Of a DNA stretch of 64,000 nt, positions 1 to 11,750 are shown one piece after another. How positions within the stretch are numbered: the stretch's first letter is position 1; the number at the start of each line of letters is the position of its first letter. The notes below the pieces were generated by a model. The model searched no databases and was not told where the DNA came from. It saw nothing but the letters and a program-made list of their open reading frames with translations. The position numbers and the translations under genes were made by a program. The stretch comes from Argopecten irradians (Eukaryota > Mollusca > Bivalvia > Pectinida > Pectinidae), in contig NC_091139.1 of the NCBI RefSeq assembly GCF_041381155.1, positions 5,022,383 through 5,086,382 of the forward strand. The letters run 5' to 3'.

Positions 1-488
1 TCTAATAAGAATGTTTATGACCATTTGGTTGAGAGTGACTTGGTTGTGACTAAAGTGATTTGAATCATGTACCTGTCTGCTGAATCTTTGGTCCTAATTA
101 CCATTAAACACTCTCTTCTGCTTCTCTTATGGGCGTTTCTGACAAAATTTCAGGTCTGGAGGTCAAAATCATGGTTATTCAAAATACAGGAATTATTTCC
201 CAAATTCCTCAAGCTCGAAATTCAAATAATTCCTCCTTGTCTAAACTACTTGTCAAATCAAAAGGTCAAAGGTCAAGTTCACTGTAACTGTATTGAATAG
301 AATTTTTTTTTTCATGTATGAGAACTTGGGTTTTGCAACAACACTCCATATATTCCATTGAATTTGTGACAGACACATGGACAATGCATGAACATAGTTC
401 TTTTGCTGTTGTATACAGTACTAGTTTTGCTAAACTTGCCTATATTATTAGGCTTTTTTTAACCCACCATCAACAGATCAACATGTTT

Positions 489-770
489 AGGTTTCACTAG
501 GGCTTAAGTTGTGCATATTGCATTTTGGGACTGATCAGTAAACAAGATGGCCGACTGCCCCCATCTTGGATTTTGATAATTGAATTTGATATTGTTATAT
601 AAATCAGAAAGTACTGAAAGGATCTTTCTCAAATTTCATATGTAGTAAATGTTTGAAAAGTAGAGAAAGATCCTCTTTCCATCGTCAGACGTAGATTGTT
701 CTTTGGTGGGCACCAAGATCCCTCTGGGATTTCGTTTCAATTTGTTTTGCTTTAAACAGTACATGTTGTC
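489..770 (+). repeat. interspersed repeat, copy of the 26.5-27.2 kb family
   Basis: This stretch matches the reverse complement of 26525-27190. Shared blocks include CAAGATGGCC, CATCTTGGATTTTGATA, GGATCTTTCTCAA and the block reading CAGACGTAGATTGTTCTTTG. This copy has one module; the other has tandem modules of roughly 150-165 bp. Confidence 0.6.
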
Positions 771-1874
771 AAATTTGAACCAATTAGTGGTCTCTCCTAC
801 CTTTACAAATTTTACAAGAATCCAGGAGAATACTGTAAACCAATTTTCTTTCACATGCGATTTCTTATTAGTAATTTTGCAATCAAAGTAAATTTGCAAA
901 CGTTTACCTCCTTAAGAAGTTGACATCTACCTAGCTTATTCACATTGGAAAATACATTCTGTCAATGTCTTTCTAATGGATTAATTCGCAAAAGTTAATC
1001 TCATCAGTTAAGTTTTGTAATGGCTAGCAAAAAATTGAAAGAATATTGGGTTTCCAATAATTTTCCTTATTCAACACGTAACACATACAGGGCCTAACGG
1101 AAGGAGTTTATTGGGACAGTATTTCTAGTGGATAATCATTTAACTGTTAACATAAAACCAGATATAATGGGTGTTGATTCTTTGTCAATGTAAAAATATT
1201 ATGTCTTTCTTGTTTTAATACAAAATTTGTTCATTGAAAAAGACATATGGGCAACTAGCGCAGACAGAAGTTTTCCCATGTTTTATTCCATCAGAAATTC
1301 TGAGAAAGGGAAAGAAACATATGCATGTAATTACATGTATGTTTTACTCAATAGAAAATTTAAGCTTCATTTGGAACAATGAAATCTCATTTTTTGTCTG
1401 AAAGTGATGGTCTTAAGTGTAAAACTATGATGGCCTATTTTGTTTTCTAACAGCCTTGATGAAGTGGTCAGCACTGTTGCCGTATGCTGTGTCCATGGGT
1501 ACTTTTCAATTTCTTTGAATGTGGTTTAATCACTAGTATTTAGTGTACCAGAAAATTTCAAAATATCATGATTTCCGGGGTGAATAAAGTATATCATTGT
1601 AATTTCATAAATGTGGTAACCACGATGGTAAATCTCAAGTAGAAAACATTTAGTTTTTCAAGTTTACAAAAATCATTTTTATTCCATATTTGCAGGGCCA
1701 TTGAATATGTGGCTACATAGTAACTATGATAACATATTGAAAGCTCTAAAAGTCTTCTAATTATGGATCTGCCTTACTTTGGAGGGCAGATAAGAGAGAT
1801 GTGATTACATTTTCCTTTGTTAAAACATAAATCAAACATTTAATTTTGGAACTAATTTCTTTTTATTTCCACAG

Positions 1875-1982
1875 ACAAATAACAAAGAAAATGTTGTATG
1901 GAGAAAAAAGAACAAAAAGAAATTTCTCAATATTACTTTGAATCCTAGTTCCTACCGACCAGGATTTACTCTTCTAAGATAA
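1875..1982 (+). CDS. possible last coding exon of an unrecognised plus-strand gene
   Basis: A good splice acceptor (pyrimidine-rich, ending TTTATTTCCACAG) is followed by 35 open codons and a TAA stop. The peptide begins TNNKENVVWRKKNKKK and ends SSYRPGFTLLR, so it is a basic stretch followed by a short tail. If real, it is the 3' end of a gene that starts left of the window and runs towards LAPTM4. I do not recognise the protein. A second acceptor at 151-153 precedes another open stretch (154-258) that can join this exon in phase 0 using a weak GTCAAA donor, but neighbouring frames are also open there, so I do not claim it. Support is only splice signal plus reading frame; it may be chance. 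Confidence 0.28.
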   Translation, partial: TNNKENVVWRKKNKKKFLNITLNPSSYRPGFTLLR

Positions 1983-3121
1983 ATATTATCACAGTCATCA
2001 TTAGTCCATTTGACTTTATAAAGAACGATGAGTCGCATATTGACCTGGATTTCTTTAACATGTTAAAAATTTTGTCTCCACAAAGGTTAATAATGCAAGC
2101 TTTTAAATTGTCAGTAATGACAGACATACTTGTACGAGATAACATCAGAAATTGATTCCTAGAGAAAAAGAGATATATTTTAACATCTGTATCATTTTAA
2201 AACAAGAGTTCTTGACATCATATTATGACAAATTATAACACACAGAATACATCAAATTAAAGTAAAACATATGTTACCGGTACTGCATATTGAGAGTTAA
2301 GGTGCTATTCAACAACACAAAGAAAACATGAATTATACCTACACCAGATTTCAGGAGCGTCCAATATTGCATAAATCATTATTAACAGTTCATAAACTTT
2401 ATAATTTACCCTTCTGATCCATAAAGCTTCGGGAATTTCACAATTTTAACATTAAAGGATGATATCGATTTTCCACTTCCTTATTTGCAAAACGTTTTCA
2501 TGTTTCTCTTTCTGGAGAGCTCTTCATTCAATACATCTTTGATGTGCACTTATTTGGAAAGCAAACCTAAGTAATGACCAGCATTTAAAGCAAAAACAAA
2601 ATCCCACATGAAGATGACTATTTACAAACTGGTTGAAAAATTATGTACAAAAAACAAGCTTGTATTACTTTTGACTTTTTGTACAAAAAAGCATATTTCA
2701 GAATTCAAATTGTAAGATTATTTCTATCCCTTATAAAATTTTCTCAATTTGTTAAATACAATAAAATTCTGTTAATCTAAATATCACGGTAAATTTCTAT
2801 CAAAACTTGTGCACCATGACATTATTGTTTCTATTAAAAGTCATGTATAATGAACACTGGATTATGTAAGCACGATATGAAAATGTTTCAACAGATGATC
2901 CAACTTCTAAATATGATACAATATTAAGCAACCATAACCAGGACTTTGTGGAATTCTATTTTTTATCAAGCTTTAATATCTGCAAACATGTTGCCTTTTC
3001 CAACCACGTAATAAATAAAGATTGAATGCCTGTCTCTTCATTCACATCACATATAGCTGGTTATGGTATGAGGATGCCACGTTCACGCGACCTAGCTCCC
3101 CTCTCGGGGTTACATCTCCGT
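1983..3121. other. gene-free convergent 3' flank
   Basis: AT-rich sequence between the possible plus-strand exon and the LAPTM4 stop codon. It should hold the LAPTM4 3' UTR. An ATTAAA on the minus strand near 2970, about 150 bp past the stop, could be the polyadenylation signal. No other coding signal or clear repeat was seen. Confidence 0.5.
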
Positions 3122-6100
3122 CTAGGTGGAGGAGTAAGGAGGGGGAGGGGTCTGGTCCACCGGCATCTTGATAGCCTCCTCGTACTTTGGAGGAAGGAGC
3201 ATCTGAAAGGTAGTAACGGAAAAATTACATCAAATGTGCCATGTATACATTTTTGCAGTAAGCAATAAACATATTCATTTATGAAGCCCTAACATGCTCC
3301 AAAGAACATTTTCGTTGCCAACTGACCTCCCACTACTGAATTACACAGTCAAAATAAAGATCAATCCTTCTATTTACAACCCTGTTTTGGTTTAGGAAGC
3401 AACAAAGTTGGTGAAAATAGAATGAGTATATGCAATCAAACTTAAAGCTAAAGGAATGAAAACAGTGTATCACTTTTGAATAATATTAAAGCAGCAGAAT
3501 TAAATCTTGCATCTAAGTTTGCTTTGTGCCATATATAAAGAAATTGTTTCAGAGAAAGTCATTTTAAATATCGTGATGTCATAGTTTTATATTTCTCATG
3601 CTTATTGCAGAGGGTAAGACAAATTCTTAAAATGAGTAAAGTTAGTATAAAAAGTTCAAAACATGAAAACTCACAAGATTTGTAATTTGTGATGGTCTTA
3701 AAACACAACAAAAAAATAACAAAACATCAACAGATATCAAGAAACCTAAACCCACCAAGAATTACTTTTAATGGGTACAGACAAAACCATATCATAATTA
3801 TTTTGTATGCAAGGTAAAATCTACATCAAGAATTGATCTAACTAATTCACCCCGAAATTTTGTAATGGACTGGTCTAGTCATTGATTTTAGAAGAGCCTA
3901 AATGTGTCTTCAGGGGTGAATGAGTTAAATCCACAGCAAACATTTACTCTCAAGTGTTAATATAATGTGCATGTTAATAGTCATACAGCCATCTTCAGGA
4001 TATCACAGTTTCAACTCCAACATTGGATCCATTCACAAACTTTATACCACAATATATTTAGGCTATGAGGTAACTGTGATCAGATGATGATATAGTTGGT
4101 TGGCTACAAGACACACATGCAGCAGGCTTAACACTTAAGTTGTCTATACCTTGTCGTTTCCGCATACCTCAGTGTCGGGATCAATGGTGTACTCGCGCAC
4201 TGAGGAACGATGTACCAGTCTCAACTGGAGGTACTTGTAACATGCCCACACCATGCTGATCAGGTAGGCCTGTGGGAAAAACATTAGGATGTTTTAAATT
4301 TGTTATCAAATAGAAGAATAGAATAATTGATATATATACTAGGTATCCAATGAACCGCCATAAAAGGATTGTAATTCTAAAATATTTATATACAAAACGC
4401 AACTGATAACTGATTGTATAATGTGTGTTGTGAATCAATATAGAACAGTTTAATGAGATAGATAGGGGAGACATATTGTACTTATCCATGTTTGTCTTGT
4501 CCATTCTTGATTTCAAATAGAGGCATGAGCATTTATGTTTTACTCACTTCTATAGTTCTGGTTTATTTCAAACTATGATAAATTAAGACCTTAACAAACT
4601 AATAAATGAATCAGATTAGCTGAGTGGTTAAAGTGTACCTAAAATCTACCTCCCACCCACCATCTTTGGGTAGTTTATCAAGTTCAAAACCCTCTTGAGG
4701 TAGATGGATCTGACCTTGGTCAGTGACTTATTTAGTCAGAAACTCGCTAACTTTTCACACCAAATTTTCTGTAACATTCAACATCTGGCACATCAGAAAT
4801 GACCTTAGGAAGGACAACAGTGTCCAGCACATTTTTTTGTACAGAAAGTATTCAAACTGCCACAGAACTCACCTTTAGTGACAGGAAAAGGACGAGGAAA
4901 AGGAGACACAACAACATGAGCCAATCTCCCTGGATGTTGGCTACGCTGTCCAGTCCGGGCATACACGACTACAAACGCATGAAATAAGTCAAATAACAAG
5001 GGGTTACATGTCGTGCATGGCATGAACAAATAATGATCTATTTTGTTTCCATCTTTCTTAAAATAAATAAATAATAAGTCAAAACTTAGATTCTGGAAAA
5101 ATTACTTTGACAAATAATCTTTGTAGAGATTCAATCTTTGTATACATGCAAAGTGTTTCATATTTCTATAAAGATTCATTGTCAAAAATTTGTGATATTC
5201 ACAACAGATATTCCTTGGTATTGAATATTGTTTTGATGACTTACAAGTCCCTGCTCTTTGAGCCAGACTTTGAAGTTTGGAGCATACGAGAAATATCCAA
5301 CCACTGTGAGACAGGAGAGGCAGAAGTCAAACACTTGCAGACAGAAGAATGGCAAGAGGTATCCCGGACGGTTCTACAAAACACAAAATTAGAATTCATA
5401 AAATATCCCAGTCACTAGATATATTTAAAAAAGTCTGTTATCCTGTTTATAGATATCTTAAGGACTTACTGTTTGAAATATGAAATACAATGGAGAATGA
5501 AGATATTTATTTTCCTAGTAAAATTATGTGGTAGTCTGAGTCAGTTTTGAAAATAACTTCCTTTCCAAAAATTCAGATTTTTTTCAACACTTATATTTTG
5601 ATATTTATATTTGTATCATCTATACATACAAAACTTTATCAAGAACTGAGGTTATTACTCAAAGAATATGAATTATTCTTTTTATCAAGATAAATACAAA
5701 CTGAAAGGATTAATATTTTGATATATATATTTAATATTCTTGACCTGTGTAGGTGACAAAGGTGTAAAGGGAGGTTACTCACTCTGATGGTGCCATACAG
5801 GAGGAATAGAGTAACAGTCAGTGTACACAGAGTGATGGCGAATCCCACACACAGATCCTCTGTAACATAAACATTGTACGTTCTACACCAACATCAGATG
5901 TCTATTACATCTCATACAACAAGAATCACATCTATTTTCTATCTTAAAAAACAACCCAATTTGGCCAAAAAGTGAACAGACTAGTTCTAGTCTTCTAACA
6001 GTTATCCTTTTACAAAATGAAATGGTTATGCATAAGTATTGTAAATCTAAAAATAATTGAACTTCTCTACTAAATTTTATTATGGTACAAATGTATTGTG

Positions 6101-7427
6101 CAAAATCTTTAAAAGTCAGATTAGCTAGACTATAAAAGTTGGAATATACTATAACTGTACATACATAACAAATTTACATAATTAATCATAATACTTGTGC
6201 CTGCATGTTGTCATATCTATACTAATAAATAATTTGGAAATATAATCTAACATCCATACCTCTTGTCATACGGTTAATGTAAGGATCTTGGTATGTGTAT
6301 GGCTGGGCCTCAGCCACTTTGAAGCCACTTCCATTGTCAAAGGCAACCAATTCAAAACCTTGGTTACCAGTGTCACATTTCTGTAGCGTAGGTCTGAGAA
6401 CATCGGGGTTGACAGAGGAGTATACAAGGAAAGTTACCACCATCAAATTTGCCAGCTACAACATAGACATGGACAAACTATATAAGAAATATTCTGTTCC
6501 TTTTTTTCGTACAGTCATCAATTTTTCAGATAATTGTCAATAAAATCTATTATGGAGACCCCTCTCCTTTTTAATAAGCATTTTAATTTCAATAATTTCC
6601 ATTTGCAACTGATTGTAATGAATGACAACTTATTATATATTTCTTTCAGATACTGTTTATATGTAATTGGTATCCGTTGTGCAACTCCTTTCCAAATTGC
6701 TAGCCAGTACACACTGGTTTATGAATCAATGTCATTGGTATACTGCCCTGTTCCATCAAAATGTACCTGGTCATAGAGATTGGTTGGTTGATTTATGTCC
6801 TAAGTGTTAAATCTAGCCTTCCGTGTATGTAGTGACTGTTTTGAATGTGAATGTCTGCATATTTTGGGAGGCTGTGGTATGTTCTCTTTGTCTCTAAAGC
6901 AAGAGAACTCTTTATAACAATGACATACTAAATATCATCGAGATTAGTTTGTTTACAGTCTGATTTTCCTACGTTCGTTTATAAAACTGAAGTTCAGCCC
7001 TATGTCACGATCAGTACTGATTAGTTAGACATTTTCCTTCCTTGTGCAATAGGCCTACCAGGAAAACCTCTTTCTCTTCTCGTGTGTCAAGATTAACAAT
7101 CGTGTGGATAGAAAAAATACCGATATCAACATCAAACATAAGTTTATAAGTTGATTGACATTCTTAACACGTTCCCAAACGATTTCAGTAAGTTTTAAAT
7201 ATACATATTTAGCCTACTTGCGTACGTAATGGATTTCGTCACCATCAAGATAAGCCTAATGAATCAGAATGCCGTCAAAACAATGACGACGTCCTTTTTA
7301 CATTAATTCGCCATTCCATTTATCTTACCAAATGCCATACGCCAAGAAGAACAGTTCCTGTCCTTACATGGCAACACAGACAACAGCGAAAAGCGCTGCT
7401 GTCTCTGTTGTCAAATGTCAATCGCAT
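3122..7427 (-). CDS. LAPTM4: lysosomal-associated transmembrane protein 4 (LAPTM4A/B-like)
   Basis: Seven coding exons on the minus strand: 7329-7427, 6260-6455, 5783-5859, 5245-5373, 4873-4968, 4168-4269, 3122-3202. All junctions are GT-AG and phases agree, giving 259 aa. The start is the ATG at 7427, followed after a short polar stretch by RCCLCCHVRTGT, which matches the family's conserved N-terminus. Predicted membrane segments: about residues 22-50, 101-122, 128-155 and 183-212. The third carries GYLLPFFCLQVFDF, almost the vertebrate sequence, and the fourth leads into a YLISMVWACYKYL signature. The tail has two PY motifs, PPKY at 237-240 and PPPY at 253-256, before a short C-terminus. 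Known role: four-span late endosome/lysosome membrane proteins whose PY motifs bind NEDD4-type WW-domain ubiquitin ligases; involved in sorting and lipid or solute handling. The first luminal loop (about residues 51-99) looks longer than in human LAPTM4A, and the protein is longer than the 233 aa I recall for it. Assignment to A or B is not possible by eye. Confidence 0.94.
3838..3929. repeat. about 92-bp MITE-like element (copy 1)
   Basis: The element starts AACTAATTCACCCC and ends GGGGTGAATGAGTT, so its ends are inverted repeats. The interior (TGGTCTAGTC, AAGAGCCTAAATGTGT) matches a second copy at 14852-14944 in the same orientation. It lies in LAPTM4 intron 6. Confidence 0.6.
4612..4790 (+). 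repeat. degenerate tRNA-derived SINE
   Basis: The stretch TTAGCTGAGTGGTTAAAG resembles a tRNA A box and AAGTTCAAAACCCTC a decayed B box about 55 bp later. It lies in LAPTM4 intron 5. Weak match. Confidence 0.35.
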
Positions 7428-8092
7428 TGTTTTTCTTTGACCAGTTTCGCTTCTCTTCGGTTTTTCTCTTTAGGTAAGTAGTTCCGTCGGTCAAATTAAT
7501 CCGCTGTGATATTCTAGAAAATGTACAAATTACTATATCTAACATCAATCAAAATTATGACAAACTTTCCGGTTCAATACTAAAATATAGTTTAGAGATT
7601 ATATGACGACGGACTTTAACAAATAACAAAACATTAGTTATGAACTATTTTCTATGTGGCGTGACCTCACTTGAAATATATAAAAGGGAGTAAGTCGGCT
7701 AGATAGGTATCACGCCATAATTTTCGCTATACGATGACGCTTTACTGTGGTTTAATTTCTTGCGTGAAATGAATAAGATCTCATAGTGTCACCAGTATTC
7801 TCATTTCCGTTTAGGCTAACAATCTCCTGGTAATTGCCTTTTACAGAATAAATAAAACTTCATAGATCCTTTCGTTTTACCAGAGACCTAGATTATTTTA
7901 CTTCTAACAGGCCACAAGAAAAATATTTTCAAAACAGGAAATATTACCTAGTTGTACATAGTGTTGGCATACCACGGATACCGTGACTTAATGAACCGAA
8001 AACACACCGAATTCGCTAGCTTATATAACCACTAAGCATGTCATCAGTGGGAGATCTTCCGTGACCAGGTTTCCAACTTGATTGGTAGATCT

Positions 8093-8340
8093 AATTAGTT
8101 AGGTTATGCTTTTGGGTTGGGTCGTTTGGATTTACGTCCTCTCAATAGCCAGGGTCAAGTAACAACGTAGAATCTTCCAGGTTTGTTGGCGGAGGAAGGC
8201 CAATGTACCCGATGAAAAAACACCGACCATCGGTCATTCCTTGGCAACTGTCCCACTTGGGATTCGAACTCGCATCCCAGAGGTGGACGGCTTGTAATAT
8301 GTCGGAACATCTTTAAACCCACTCGGCCACCGCGGTTCCG
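8093..8340 (-). repeat. tRNA-derived SINE (Leu/Ser-like head)
   Basis: Read on the minus strand, the head has an A box TGGCCGAGTGG (8319-8329) and a B box GAGTTCGAATCCC (8259-8271). The spacing is about right for a long-variable-arm tRNA, but no acceptor stem pairs. A 3' body follows, ending near CTGGCTATTGAGAGGACGT. The element at 24415-24660 shares that tail (CTGGCTGTTAATAGGACGT), so both belong to one SINE family. Confidence 0.65.
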
Positions 8341-10328
8341 ATGTTATACTTTATATTTTGAAAAGTTTATCAGCAATATGGCCGCGTTTATTTTCGCTGT
8401 TCTTTATTATAATATATATTTAAATACCTCAAGAATTAAACTATTTTAAAAGATAGAATATTCTTTGAATGCTGAAATTTAAAGCTACTTGTTACACGTA
8501 TAGTCATGAAGATAGCTCTGATATGTTAAAAAAAAACACAAAACGTTTAGATGGAATAAACTACGCGGTGGTTGGGAAAAAACATGACCACTTTAAAAAG
8601 TTATTGCGTGCGAACGCATTAGTAAACCTGACAATTAACTGTCAATTGCGTAAGTGATATATTCTTGTGTACCCACATTTCGTTCACACGCAATAAATTT
8701 TTTGTTTTTCATATCCTTTCCCAATCACTGCACATAATACACATAGATTTTAGAAGAAAAAAGAAATATCAATCAAAGAAAATGAAATATACTCTCGGTT
8801 ATGACGGTATGGTTTGAAGAAACAAAACAGGTATATATATATATTCCCATGGAGGCAAAAATCATGTTATAATATCTTAATCGAAACCGGACCCGGAGGT
8901 CCCTTTGTCGTCAGTAAAGACAATGATACGAGTTTTTGATAACTTAGTACCATTCAACTTCGATCTCTTATTGTAGATCACACCGGAGTTGTATCGACCA
9001 TTAGATTGTTGATGCCATAAAGGATGCATCAAAACCAAAAAAAATATGCCTACACGAGTTGTTTCCCTTTACACAGTATCGAAGCGGATTAACAACTTAC
9101 TAGTACTTCACTGACGGAAGTAATGTACACTTTTTTTTATTAATTTTAAATTCGTGTAGAATGTAGAAGTCAACTACAATTGTAGGCCCTATTGGAATAT
9201 AACTATATAGTCCGTTGCGTCTGAATTCTACGATTGCCCATATAGGCTATATACACTGAGTTTAACTTTTTTTGTTAAAAAAACGCTCGCCCCTGTTAGG
9301 TAGGCTTTGGGGGTTCTCGCTTCCCTGCAGGAGACACAATAGTCTTTAAAAGTGGTAGCTTCTGCTTCTCACTGATTCTATAGTACGGACCCAGTATTTC
9401 GCATATTAGTATGTATAGAGAGTGTCGACCCGTATATAACTAGCACCAAACAGCCTCATATTGGCGGTCAGCATAAAGGGAGAAGGGACGACTGGAATGT
9501 AATGTTTGGTATCTTTGATGACATACTTCAGTGAGATTGCACTTTAAAAATGACAAGAGTCTCACTTTCACACAAAGAAATACGTCTTGTTTAATCTATC
9601 TCCTTACCATTGATTGGGTTTTGTACGACTATAGTGAAATGTCAAACGGGGACTATATAACTGTGACGTTCTTGACGTTCTATGGGATTTAAAAAAAAGT
9701 CTTTGGTAGGTGGAGACCAATACATAAAACCAATAGACCACTCAGAATAATCCAGACTATTTTTTTTGGAATATTTCTCTCCATTTATGTTTGGTATAAA
9801 ATTCTGCGTGTCGATCATAAACGAGTATTCTTTATGGCAAATATATATTAATGTCAGGCAAACTTAGAATCATATTTGTATAGAAACGTGAAAAAATCAA
9901 CTAACGTCGAATAAGTACAATATAATTAATGAAGTTTAAGAGATATGGCAAAAGCAGTCGAAATTCAACACGAACAGCAAGTTTAGCAAATGGCAAGGAC
10001 AACTAGGATTTCTACCGACAGAAACACCAACTTGGCGGACAATTTCTTGATGGATTTAGTGTCACAAATACTGACTGAAAACAACGCCCCTCCCATTTAA
10101 ACATTGTTTACTTAAACTCATTAACCCTAATTTTGATTTAAGAAAGCATGTTAATCGTGCCCGCATGAAACACAATAAGTTAATTGCGCTATGCCGATAT
10201 TTTAATCATACCATGCAGGCTCCGGGGAGTCTGTCTGTCTAATTGTCGTTTTGGTAGGGGCATTCTAAGATTGTTATGGGAAAACATCGTAGTTCTATAT
10301 GCAAATGTGATCGGTGATTTTGTTGAAG

Positions 10329-10420
10329 CACAGGCTTTTGACTCCATATCTACAATACTGACACAGTATTATATATATTATATAGAGGTATCTGTATATC
10401 AATAGAGTCAAAAGCCTGTG
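10329..10420. repeat. 92-bp foldback element
   Basis: Perfect 16-bp inverted arms, CACAGGCTTTTGACTC at 10329-10344 and its complement at 10405-10420, surround an AT-rich loop. GTTGAA occurs just outside both ends, which may be a target duplication. Confidence 0.6.
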
Positions 10421-10542
10421 GTTGAAACGATGCCCCATCGATTTTGAAGTACACTAGCAGGTTTCTTAATCCGTCAAATAAAGTCCTTCAGATGCGATAA
10501 TTTACTTTTAACGAGGAACCTATTTTTAAACAAAATTCCTAC

Positions 10543-10571
<29 letters not shown>
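10543..10571 (+). repeat. poly(A) tract of 29
   Basis: An uninterrupted run of A in the plus strand. No SINE or processed copy could be recognised immediately upstream, so its origin is unclear. Confidence 0.8.
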
Positions 10572-10573
<2 letters not shown>

Positions 10574-11234
10574 GTGAAAATTGTTTCACAGAAACGGGAG
10601 AAGAAGACTTTATCAATTGATTGATAAGGGACTTCATTTGTATATATCACATTCATCACTGATTTGCAAATATAGAAGAAAATCCAGTAAGATTTGATGA
10701 AGAAAGGACAAAACCAAACTCGGTATATAGCAAAGGAGATGCAATCATTTATATAAAATGGAAAGTATTGTCTTATTCATTTATGAAGATCCAGTTTAAC
10801 AAAGAATGGGAAATCATAACAGAATGAATACAACCTACATTTGAAACAACCTTTTCCGAGATGATAATTGACGAAATCAAACGATCTGTGCTTTTTTCTT
10901 TCAACTAATTTAGATAATGTATTTTACGTTATTGATTTCCCGTTCTCTGTCTAATGCAGGACTTGCTCAGGAATTAGTTGATTAATAAGGTCGTAACTGC
11001 ACCAGTCGAGAGAAATTAGGCCGCACGTGATGAAATAGACGGAACATGTTGTAAATTGCAACAACTGAATGGAAATTCCTTTCCGTACGAAAAGTTCGAT
11101 CGGTGCACTTGTAAACATCAGGATGCTAATGTAAATCAAATTATTAAAAAGAATCGTCACCTTAATTAGCAGAAAAATTCAACAAGTTCTCTCACCATTT
11201 TGAGTCAACTTTAGGGTAATACAGTGACAATCGC

Positions 11235-11480
11235 TTAAAGACCCACTACCTTTCCGAAATGGCTTTTAATTTTTTAAATGGGAATTTAAAACGAGATTGA
11301 TACTTTGTAGAGTCGTGAAAGTTATTAGCTAACCGTTAATACTACACTTATCATCACATTCTGAACAAATCAATTAATATAAATTTAATTTATATTTTGT
11401 TGCATCTTTTATCTTAGTGTTGGTGACATTTGGATAGAAGGTTTGGTGCAATGTGTGACTTTGTCGGCCATAAAATGTAC
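11235..11480. repeat. TTAA-type MITE, truncated copy
   Basis: The left end TTAA-AGACCCACTACC and the interior up to about 11420 match the intact copy at 23146-23519. The right end with its inverted repeat is missing. Confidence 0.6.
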
Positions 11481-11700
11481 ATTTTGTAAATCTATAGAGT
11501 AGACCTTACACATTTTTATCAATGGAGCTGCATAATACAACATAGTAAATAAAAGCATACTCAGTTTCTGGCTTTATCAAAGCTTTATTTGACAGGACAA
11601 ACACATAGGTAGTTGCATCATACACAGTTGCATATCAAAAAGTCAACAGATGTACACAGAGAGTAGATTAATTATGATCTATCAGAGTTACTTCCCTTAC

Positions 11701-11750
11701 CAGAGTTACTTCCCTTTGTTTCACTCAGTAAACTAAAGGGAAGTAACTCT
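11701..11750. repeat. hairpin of the AGTTACTTCCCTTT motif
   Basis: CAGAGTTACTTCCCTTT (11701-11717) faces AAAGGGAAGTAACTCT (11735-11750) across a 17-bp loop, and another motif copy lies just to the left (11683-11699). Variants of this motif occur across the window (12480, 20165, 20290, 57575). Confidence 0.6.

Noticed and set aside
154-300. Coding exon after the acceptor at 151-153
   Set aside because: Two frames are open, the donor is weak and no protein is recognised; mentioned only with the 1875 exon.
8259-8340. tRNA-Leu/Ser gene on the minus strand
   Set aside because: No complete fold, and a 3' body shared with another copy at 24.4 kb marks it as a SINE.
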